Shown: positions 56,928 through 64,000 of the stretch, piece by piece
Position numbering within the stretch: position 1 is the first letter of the stretch
How the letters are laid out: the number at the start of each line of letters is the position of its first letter
NCBI GenBank assembly: GCA_018398815.1
Contig: CM031620.1
Span: 68,288,814-68,352,813, forward strand
Length of the DNA stretch: 64,000 nucleotides
Source: Conus ventricosus
Taxonomy: Eukaryota; Mollusca; Gastropoda; Neogastropoda; Conidae
Direction of reading: 5' to 3'
Program-made: the position numbers and the translations under genes
Notes under the pieces: generated by a model
What the model was told of the DNA's origin: nothing
The model's input: the letters and a program-made list of their open reading frames with translations, nothing else
Databases searched by the model: none

Positions 56928-58430
56928 TTTCAAATGGAGTGACTGAAGGCGGCGAACGAAGCAAGATCAGGAATAGAGTTTTAGAACTTACCGCCAATGA
57001 CATTGACAAACAAAGCACAAGACAAGACACGATGCATTTCAACCACTTGGGTCTTCATCAGGCGAAAAAATAAATCACATTTAACATGTGGGACAGTACA
57101 AACTACGAAAAACAAAAAAAAAAGGGGGAATGAAAAATGACTTATCCGTAATTCTCATGAAGGCGGAAATGACATGAGGCCAGGGGGATTATGGGAGAGG
57201 AAACAGAGGGGGGGGGGGGGGGGGGGGGGGTTGCGTCAGGGGAGGTGTGTGTGTGTGATATGATAGGGTTGTGTGTCTAGTTTATTAGGATGGTATGATA
57301 TCTTTGTGATGGTTGTGGTAATGGTGGATAGATAATGATCAAAAAAAAAAAAAAAAAAAGGTGTGTGTGTGGGGGGGGGGGGGGGGGGGGGATTTAAGGG
57401 GAAGGATCAAACAAATTAAGATTAGATAGATGGAGGGTTGCTGTAACTACTGTATGAAGTGAGTGAAGAGGATGTGGTGGTGGTGTATGTAAGTGTGTGT
57501 GTATGTGTGTGTGTATGTGTGTGTGTTGGTAGGGGATATTGCCAACTGATGTGGAAGAGGTGGGTATGTGTGTTTGGTTATTGTTGGATATTGATGCCTT
57601 GGGGGTGTAGTGTGCCCAGTTTGGAAATGAGATGGGATTCTTGAGTTGTGCGTTCAAAGCTGTCACTCTGTGACTGCCAGAGTGCCATAACTTTGACATG
57701 GTCGATGTTGTGTTGGGGTGTGGTTGAAGTGTAGGGCGACGGGTTTGGGTCGGTGGTGGCGGATATCAGCCAGATGTTCAGCGATGCGTGTTTCAAGTGT
57801 GCGTGACGTTTCCCTATGTAGATCTTGCCACACAGCTGGCAGTGGATGGCATATATAATGTTGCGGCTCTGACATGAAAATGTGCGTTTGACTGTGAAGG
57901 AGTTTTTGGGGCCCTGTAAGATTGGTTTTCTGGTTTGGTGAGGGGGCAGATTTTGCAGTTGGGTTTGGAGCAGGGGTGAGTACCTGGTGGTGTAGCTGTG
58001 GTTCTGTTCAAACTGGATCGCACGAGGAGGTCTTTGAGGTTTTTGTCACGTTTGAATGTGATCATGGGTTTGGTATGGAAGGCGGGTTTGTGGTTATGTA
58101 TAATGTGCCAATTGGATTTGAGGATCCTACAGATGGGGAGGGGGTTGCGGGTGGTAGAGGAGGTAGGCTGTGGGTCTGTCTGTCTTGGTTGGATGCTGGG
58201 TGTCCAGAGCAGATGTTCTGGATACAGCTATGGTGCGGCGGAGTGCTGCATTGATGATGGAACTGGGGTATCCGCGGTTGGTGAAGAATTGTGACATTTT
58301 GGCTGCTTGTGTAGTGAAGTCTTCCTCGCTGGAGCAGAGTCTGCGGAGACGGAGAAATTGTGAGTATGGGATGCTGTCTTTAGTGTGTGGGTTGTGGGAG
58401 GATGAGTAGTCTAGGTACTCTGTCCCGAGC
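56928..58430 (-). mobile_element. Penelope-like retroelement fragment (RT C-terminus plus GIY-YIG endonuclease)
   Basis: Flanked by AGAAGGTTTTA (56917-56927) and AGAAGATTTTA (58431-58441), an 11-base target duplication with one mismatch. The minus strand reads DSIPYSQFLRLRRLCSSEED and FFTNRGYP near 58380-58270, typical of the Penelope-like RT thumb. FKRDKNLKDLLVRSSL follows near 58040. A CSKPNCKICP cluster lies near 57960. A GIY-YIG domain (HRETSRTLETRIAEHLADIR) lies near 57820-57760. The 5' RT core is missing. The element-specific CCTGATGAAGACCCAAGTGG motif is on the minus strand near 57065. Poly-G and GT tracts lie at 57210-57390. Confidence 0.75.
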
Positions 58431-58789
58431 AGAAGATTTTAGGAAAGATGAAGGATGAATTATCTGGAGGGGTGATCAAGGAGTTTGTTGGGTTAAGGTA
58501 TAAAAATGTACAGTGTTTCGTGTCAAGAAAAAACCATCAAAAAAGCAAAGGGGATATCTCGCGTGCTGTGCAGTCAAGCATATCCCATGACAACTACAAA
58601 GAAGCATTGTTTGACAATAAGACTTTTCATCATGACAACGTAAAACTACGATCTAATCTACATGAGATCAGCACAACTGTTGTAACAAAGAAGTCATTAG
58701 ATAGAACAAACACAAAACGAGTATTTGTTAATCCAGAGTTTTCATGTGCAGTTGGGCATTGGAGAGCAGCATAATTATATGTCTTCTTC

Positions 58790-59478
58790 GTCCGCGGGTT
58801 TATATTTTTCCTTAACTTTATTTAGAAGCTCAATCTATCAATATCCATTCAGACAAATTTTTTCTCATGTTTGCTTGATGTGCTCGAATTTATTTTTATT
58901 ATTTCAAGATATTCCTTATCCCATATTTGTAATCAAAATTGGATTTTGGGCTGTAGGCGATCTGGATATTGCTTGTACGGTTTTAGCGTAATTTAATTCT
59001 TCATTATTCATTGCACTATGGGGTTTAAAATCAATAGGAAGGGTCCATACTGTGTAATTTAGCTGGATGTGCTCGATGTTTTGATTTAGTAACTAGTTGT
59101 TCACTGCTTAAACAGTTGATCGCGGATAGAGGGCCTCTTTGCGTTGTATAGCAACAGCAACACAGAAGCACTTTGTGTTAATGGTTCAGCATCTTTATAT
59201 CTGAAGCTATGTCAATGACTGTAAGTGCGTACTTAATCTTTTTCGTCTAATCGTATCATGGGTAATATAGAAGGTCCATTTGATGGGTGTCGTTTGGTGT
59301 TGTGTTCACAAAGTGTGGTCTCTGTATTTGTTTACGCGCAGGTAAATAAATTTGCCAAATCGCTTGTTTAGATAACCATTCCTTGCTGTTTGTTCACTGA
59401 CTCCCGCTGCTTGGCTTAGCTTTTGATTGCTGTAATTCCCTTCCAATATCCTTTTGGCGAATAATAGATTTTGTTCAT
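58790..59478 (-). pseudogene. Integrase of element C with internal deletion
   Basis: Starts MNKIYYSPKGYW at 59478. KKLSQAAGVSEQTAR, YLPARKQIQRPHFVNT, NDTHQMDLLYLP are readable, then core residues become disrupted near 59220. From about 59040 the frame reads HSAMNNEELNYAKTVQAISR, which in element A lies well beyond the core, so the second half of the catalytic core is deleted. Convergent with the polymerase, as in element B. Confidence 0.6.
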
Positions 59479-59489
59479 TTTTTATTCAA

Positions 59490-59891
59490 CCAATATTATG
59501 TGCAACAAAATACACAACGGTCATACCAAAGGCAATAACAATATTTCTTGCATCTTTTGTTTTTCTGATGGTTGATAAAAGTCGCTGAATTTTGGTGGGG
59601 GCAATGTCTCAATTGGTTTGCCTGTTACAAGATAATATTCTTTTATTGCTTGATCAACATCTTTAAATGTGTAAGCTGCATGTCCCTGTTTTTTTCAGTT
59701 TGTCATTAATAAAATCTAACTGCTCAATTCTCTGCTTTTCATAGTAATCTTGTGCTGTGGCTAGTTGCTCCATAGCTTTATGTCTTTTTTCTCTCGCCGT
59801 CATCCTGCAGTTTACTAAATGCGTAATTACTTCCGCTAAAAGCAAGCGCATTCACTACTGCACCGCCTATCATCATTACGAGTGAAGCCAT
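59490..59891 (-). CDS. Coiled-coil membrane protein upstream of integrase, element C
   Basis: MASLVMMIGGAVVNALAFSG starts at 59891. NCRMTAREKRHKAMEQLATA and YYEKQRIEQLDFINDKLKK are in a second frame (59851-59663). YYLVTGKPI.T..PPPKFSDFY follows. Frame broken twice. Same position and family as in A and B. Confidence 0.55.
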
Positions 59892-59929
59892 TTTTATAAA
59901 TGTATTTTTTTAATCTTACATATTGATAC

Positions 59930-60146
59930 TGTCTGGAATTATTCCTTGCTTAACTAGAAAATCTTTCGTAGCAAATGAAGCTGTAAAACAGCAATCAGCT
60001 TTGCTGAGTCTTCAAAGTCTAGTTTGCCAAGATCTGCCAGTTTTATTTTTAACAGGCTTTTACCAAGCATTGTGTATCCTACACTTAGGCCCCCAATAAC
60101 AGCAGAATGGTATACAAGGTTAGTAATAGTTTTTTTTGGTGCTCAT
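59930..60146 (-). CDS. Small two-helix membrane protein, element C
   Basis: Starts at 60146; an extra A in the run after the fourth codon breaks the frame. TNLVYHSAVIGGLSVGY, MLGKSLLKIKLADLGKLDFE and the KQGIIPDSINM end follow in other frames. Single copy here, versus a tandem pair in element A. Confidence 0.5.
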
Positions 60147-60182
60147 TTTAAAATAATAAAATAATTATAATTAATAAAAAAC

Positions 60183-60614
60183 ATGAACAGCGATGATCTA
60201 CTAAACCTTCCTGAACTTATGATTACAAATAATCAAGTTGATGACCAAGCTATTATGCCCAAAAAGGAAAGGCTGTATTTTTTGGCAGCATGTGGAAAAA
60301 CAAAACAGTACCTCGGAAATGAATTCAGCATAGAACAGATTCAACAAATGTCGCCACAAGACATTGTAAAGTATCACAACAGGTATGAAGCGCAACTGGG
60401 GTCAAGAATGGTAAAAAGTGTTGGCCAAACGGTTCTTAGTTTGTACACCAAACTAGTTAGTAGATTTGCGCCCATTGATTCTGAACAAGATTTTATGTAT
60501 GATTTAACACAGGATCCAGTTTTAACAAAGTCATTAGAGTCTCTAGGATGTGATCTGTATTACAGATTTGGAACATTATTGTCGCCGCTAAATCATGGGA
60601 TTAATTACTTTTAA
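60183..60614 (+). CDS. p143, intact copy (element C)
   Basis: Uninterrupted 143 residues; the reference for the family in this window. An acidic start (MNSDDLLNLPEL) is followed by a helical, soluble-looking protein with FSIEQIQQMSPQDIVKYHN, YEAQLGSRMVKSVGQTVLSL and DLTQDPVLTKSLESLGCDLY. It has no membrane helix and no catalytic motif. Similar proteins recur in animal Polintons, but I know no function. Divergent from the small membrane protein with a 36-base gap. Confidence 0.65.
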   Translation: MNSDDLLNLPELMITNNQVDDQAIMPKKERLYFLAACGKTKQYLGNEFSIEQIQQMSPQDIVKYHNRYEAQLGSRMVKSVGQTVLSLYTKLVSRFAPIDSEQDFMYDLTQDPVLTKSLESLGCDLYYRFGTLLSPLNHGINYF

Positions 60615-60638
60615 TCATATAGTTTTTTTCCCTTAAAA

Positions 60639-61129
60639 ATGACCAAGCCAGAAAATCAGCAGAATCAGAATCAGAAAACATTGAATCAGGTGGAGAAAGT
60701 GACCAGTAAAAAGCCGCCTCATCCTGGGCGTGTTGAAGCAGGAAAAAAATTAGCAGAGTGGAACAGACAAAAAAATTAAGGTTACAATCACAGAATATAA
60801 CTTATAATGAAAACATAACACCGCCAACGCCAACAGTGATGCTGCACCCAGTTGTTTCAATGCCAGCTATAAAAAACACCAGAACAAGAACAAGTTGATT
60901 CAAGGCCTACAACACCAAAGTCTTCATGGAATATTGAACTTAAAACAGTTGTCATTTTTGGCGTCATTGCTGTTGGGGTGGTTATTACGGTTATAAAGAA
61001 TATAAACAACGACAGCAAAAACCAAAGCAGTCAAAAAAATCTCAACCACTAAATACAGAAGCCGAACAAAAAAGCATGCCAGAACCACCAACAATAAAAG
61101 ATCATTTTGATCCATTTCAAATGCAATAA
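60639..61129 (+). CDS. PGRV small membrane protein, element C, frameshifted
   Basis: MTKPENQQNQNQKTLNQVEK starts the frame. HPGRVEAGKKLAEWNRQKN is the clearest form of the family motif. After a frame break a hydrophobic helix (TVVIFGVIAVGVVITVI) is followed by a Gln/Lys-rich tail and DHFDPFQMQ. It lies 24 bases after p143 on the same strand. Confidence 0.6.
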
Positions 61130-61149
61130 TACTTTAAGAACTTAATAAA

Positions 61150-61440
61150 TAATTATAAGTTGACTTGAATAAGAACTTGGTTGTACTTAGGGGATAACTT
61201 AAGTAAAGAACTTAGGGTGACTTAAGGCGACTTGATCAAGAACTTATTAAGAACTTGAGGTGACTTGATTAAGAACTTAATTAAAGAACTTGAGTTGACA
61301 TGATTAAGAACTAGAGGTGACTTGATTAAAAAACTTGACTAAGAACTTGAGGTGACTTAATTAAGAACTTAGAGGTTACTTGATTAAGAACTTAGAACGA
61401 CTTGATAACGACTTGAATAAGAACCCATGGCGACTTGATA
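61150..61440. repeat. Tandem repeats of about 22 bp after the PGRV gene, element C
   Basis: Around eleven units of AAGAACTTGAGGTGACTTGA with TTAA spacers; the clearest example of the repeat zone that follows the PGRV gene in all three elements. Confidence 0.8.
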
Positions 61441-62083
61441 AAACGTAAAATAAAAACACAATCCATTGTTACATTCTTTTTCCTTGGGGAGACAACTCCT
61501 CTTCTCTAAAGGGTTGTTTCCTTTGTGCGAACCCTTCAATTATCGGTTACAAAATTGCAGAGCTGGGGGCGACGCATTTGTCACTTTACTAGTAGGGGCG
61601 CCCAGCCAACGCAAATCAGCCCGTGTCAAATTACATAAAATTACATAGCCAGAGCAGCGACGCGTGCCAGTGATCCAAAATCTAAATTTAGCCCCCTAAT
61701 AATATGCCTGCGGTTTTCCCCAATTAAATTTGGCCCTCCCACCCTCAAGTAATATTTTCACTTTTTATGTATTAAAAGCAGCATTTTTATATTCAATCTA
61801 ATAAAGTATTTAAAATAAATTTTATTAAAAAGTAGTGACTAAAAAGTAAGGTAAGATGCACTTTGTTAATTAGCTTTTAATTTTGTTTTACAAAAAAAAA
61901 AAACAACTTTACACTAGGCAACTAGACACCATAGAATTGTAAAGCTTTCTGTGTGCCGGGTATATATATAAATCTTAAAATAAATAACATTGAGAATATG
62001 CCTGTGGTAGTTTTATATTCTTGTTTGTCATGGTATTGCAAAAGTCTAAATTTGGCCCTCTTCCCTGCCCTCAAGTGACTCTT
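61441..62083. other. A/T-rich sequence without supportable genes
   Basis: Two related motifs (TCTAAATTTAGCCCCCTAAT near 61681 and TCTAAATTTGGCCCTC near 62045) suggest a small decayed repeat. Nothing else seen. Confidence 0.5.
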
Positions 62084-62194
62084 CCAATTTCGTGTTTGTA
62101 TGTCTTTGGGTCACTGGCGTGGCTATGAACGCCCGTAAACCAATTTCGTGTTTGTATGTCTTTGGTCACTGGCGCGGCTATGAACGCCCGTAAA
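62084..62194. repeat. Tandem duplication, about 56-bp unit
   Basis: Two near-identical units starting CCAATTTCGTGTTTGTATGT (62084 and 62140), differing by one base deletion and one substitution. Flanked by an inverted pair, AGTGACTCTTCC (about 62075) and GGAAGAGTCACT (about 62204). Confidence 0.75.
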
Positions 62195-62261
62195 CCAAAT
62201 CTGGAAGAGTCACTAAAAGGGGGTGAACTACTGTTGGAGGCATATTCTCAAAACCCTTCAC

Positions 62262-62368
62262 ATCTGGCCGTGTTATATGTGACCCTCTGTGTCTGGCTTG
62301 GGGCCCTAGGGCGCCATAGGGTCTCAAGTGAGATCTAGAGGTGATCAATAATACGGCCAGATGCGAAG
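62262..62368. repeat. Inverted repeat, possible small foldback element
   Basis: CATCTGGCCGTGTTAT (about 62268-62283) pairs with ATAATACGGCCAGATG (62347-62362) with one mismatch and weaker pairing beyond. Confidence 0.55.
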
Positions 62369-62389
62369 AGTTTTGCATTTTTTTTTTAT

Positions 62390-62495
62390 TGAAAATGATC
62401 AGGAAAAACATTAAACAAAAACTAAAATCACAAAAGTTTTGTAAATTAGTATTAAAAACAGATAACCCTACACAGTATGTTTGGCTTTGTCTCTT
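62390..62495 (+). pseudogene. Fragment of the Polinton packaging ATPase C-terminus
   Basis: MIRKNIKQKLKSQKFCKLVL is followed by DNPTQYVWL. It matches the end of the element B ATPase (complement of 23835-23950), including the sequence just outside the stop. The homology ends at about 62495, where LINE endonuclease sequence starts. Confidence 0.65.
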
Positions 62496-63454
62496 GCCAC
62501 AGAGAAAAGTCTCCCTAGGTGTCTCAGAGGGGCAATACAAAGTGTTATCTTTCCTAATGACTTTGACCTTGTTGATCAGTGATTTGTTGTTTGTGAAAAA
62601 GATATCGACAGTGGTGGCAGAATACTTGGCGATCCTTCTTGGTTCTAGGACCACATGTTCTAGGTGGGCATCACTGGCTATGGTTAGCAACTCAGAAGAC
62701 ACGGTCGGCTGCGATGCATAGGGTTTTACTGAGTCTGACTTCCAGTCAATGTCTGGGAGGTTAAAGTCGCCTCCTACCCATACGTGGGAGCCGTCAGGAA
62801 TCTTCCCGAGGGTTGTTTCCCGGTCTTTTAGACAGCCAGGACGTTGGTATGCTTGGGCCAGGTAAAAGGCACAAATGTAAAGGCTCTTGGCTCCTCTCAC
62901 CTTCGCTCTCACCCACAGTATCTCACTATCCAATTCTTTGTCAGCCTTGAGCTCGTCCGGTTCGTCACTTTCTAACTGTGACGATACAAGGGTAAAGACT
63001 CCACCGTAGCTCTTTGAGGACCTATTCCTTGTATAAGGTTTATAACCTGATGGGAATACTTCATTCTCGTTCACGTCACCGTCCAACCATGACTCTGTAC
63101 CAATATTGATGTCCGCCTGAGTGGCGTCAGCTATAATCTCCAGCTGAGCTTTCTTGTTGCGGACTGACTGGCAGTTGAGTACAAGAATTCTCAAAGGGAT
63201 GTCTCTGCGAGTGCTCTGGTTATCGGCACTTTGCTTGGGGCATTTGGCCTTCTAGTAGGTGAGGATGTGGCCTTGGGGCTTGAAAAACTCAGGACTGAAC
63301 TGCAGGTGTCACTTACAGGGGAAGCAAGGGCTTCAAATGAGTTTGATGAATCTAAGCTAGTTGAGTCAAACAATGTGGAGGAGAAATTCGGAAGGTCACA
63401 TTGCACGCATTCCCAAGAGACATTCTTTAATGTTTTGAAGACAGCGTCTGGCAT
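62496..63454 (-). mobile_element. LINE fragment: N-terminal zinc-like segment and AP endonuclease
   Basis: From 63454 the minus strand reads WECVQCDLPNFSSTLFDS, a Cys-rich segment common before CR1-like endonucleases. The next frame (63194 to about 62510) is an apurinic endonuclease domain: MRILVLNCQSVRNKKAQLE, TESWL, YGGVFTLVSS, VGGDFNLPDIDW and SATTVDIFFTN. The catalytic Glu (TES) and Asp/Asn (GGDFN) are present. The RT is absent: the fragment ends at the ATPase remnant. Confidence 0.8.
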
Positions 63455-63481
63455 TGTTGCATTGCTCAGCTCAGACTCCAG

Positions 63482-63487
63482 CGAGAG

Positions 63488-63538
<51 letters not shown>
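63482..63538. repeat. GA microsatellite
   Basis: Dinucleotide GA run of about 57 bases close to the last exon, at the 5' edge of the LINE fragment. Confidence 0.95.
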
Positions 63539-63542
<4 letters not shown>

Positions 63543-63598
63543 AACTACCAGGCAACCAGACAGGCCTTCTCTCTCACCCACAACGTCCTGTGTCTCAG

Positions 63599-63750
63599 GG
63601 TCGGAGTGGACCATCTGGATTCTGGTGGGCACGTCAGGGGGGTGCCTGCCGCTGCTGTTCCTCATGAAGGAACGGTACAACCGTCTGGAGATAGACGAAC
63701 ACCACCCGTCCCTCAACGCCCAGATCGTCTTCCCAGCTCCACAACAATGA
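63599..63750 (+). CDS. SLC49-type MFS transporter, terminal coding exon
   Basis: Acceptor CTCTCACCCACAACGTCCTG with TGTCTCAG precedes GGTCGGAGTGG. With one base carried over from the upstream exon, the frame reads GSEWTIWILVGTSGGCLPLL and then FLMKERYNRLEIDEHHP, ending FPAPQQ and TGA at 63748-63750. This is the last helix and short cytoplasmic tail; the Y(N/D)RL signature near the end resembles SLC49A4. It completes the helix order begun at 93-338. The intact frame and clean splice site suggest a functional host gene despite the huge intron. Confidence 0.7.
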
Positions 63751-64000
63751 GACGATAACTCCACCAATCCTCATCCCCCTCAATATCCGTCTTCTCCTCT
63801 TCCTTCCTCTCATTCCTTTTCTTTTTCCACCTTCTTCCCCTCTCTTCTGATTCTTCTTTTTTTTCTTTTCCTTCTTTTCCTCCTCCTCTCCTTCTCCTCC
63901 TCTTCTTCTTCTCAACTTCTTCCCTCTTCTACTTACACACAAAGTTAGGTTTATTCCTTTTTGGAGTTCAACGGTTCCAATAAGCTGCAAGTTAAATGTC
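63751..64000 (+). other. Presumed 3' UTR of the host gene
   Basis: Strongly pyrimidine-rich sequence (TTCTCCTCTTCCTTCCTCTC type). No polyadenylation signal AATAAA within the window, although CCAATAAGC occurs near 63976. Confidence 0.5.

Larger units (their letters stand above)
55367..58774 (+). pseudogene. DNA polymerase B of element C, interrupted by two insertions
   Basis: Begins inside the gene. TGIQIDFLSDRNVQMIKKGL at about 55465-55525 precedes a motif A region (YLDPTSYGG-like, errors) near 55610. The DTD core of motif C is damaged near 56317-56340. The C-terminal part resumes at 58442 with MKDELSGGVIKEFVGL and ends FVNPEFSCAVGHWRAA at 58774, intact and highly similar to the element A end. 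It is broken at 56453-56909 and 56928-58430 by insertions, so this copy cannot encode a polymerase. Confidence 0.7.

Noticed and set aside
62341..62721. Plus-strand frame of about 126 residues
   Set aside because: A chance fusion of the ATPase fragment with the antisense of the LINE endonuclease.
63231..63758. Long plus-strand frame over the last exon
   Set aside because: It reads the exon out of frame and passes through the GA microsatellite; the spliced frame gives the transporter end.

Overview
This is eukaryotic DNA from an invertebrate animal genome. A lophotrochozoan, perhaps a mollusc, is my guess from the repeat families; the sequence does not prove it. Both edges carry exons of one host gene on the + strand. 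The end of one exon (about 93-338) and a terminal exon (63599-63750) join in phase and encode the C-terminal part of an SLC49-type major facilitator transporter. Everything between would then be one intron of about 63 kb, although redundant assembly may inflate that length.

The intron is packed with virus-like self-synthesising transposons of the Polinton/Maverick (adintovirus-like) class. Element A (697 to about 15930) carries in order: p238 (-), p408 (+), an acidic/coiled-coil/membrane protein (-), a major capsid protein (+), a packaging ATPase (+), p280 (+), a Gly-rich membrane protein (+), an accessory block, protein-primed DNA polymerase B (+), a short-repeat zone, the PGRV membrane protein (-), p143 (-), two small membrane proteins (+), another membrane protein (+), and a retroviral-type integrase (+) next to the right terminal repeat. 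Element B (23702 to about 39165) has the same families in a different arrangement. Its ATPase-p280 pair is inverted and sits at the left terminus, and the block from integrase to repeat zone is inverted as a unit. Element C (55367-61440) keeps the polymerase and the right block in the B arrangement; its left part falls in an assembly gap. No capsid protease was recognised in any of them.

The elements lie among nested retroelements. A tRNA-headed SINE splits a gene of A. A Penelope-like element with a GIY-YIG domain splits the polymerase of C. A LINE whose ORF1 begins with a 2A-like ribosome-skipping motif was the insertion target of B: the occupied flank is at 23696-23702 and 51549-51555, and an empty site is at 48563-48569. 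There are also LINE reverse transcriptase copies, a LINE endonuclease, a roughly 30-bp minisatellite, and CA, GA and G-rich tracts.

Assembly quality limits interpretation. There are two 1000-base N gaps (39258-40257 and 54367-55366). The stretch from about 13700 to 23700 is repeated at 40258-48560 with the first copy much noisier, and 48560-51376 is repeated at 51550-54300. These look like allelic contigs placed in series. Most genes carry several frameshifts, and many are probably sequencing errors because the better copy often reads through. Coordinates of disrupted genes are envelopes drawn by matching the three elements to each other.
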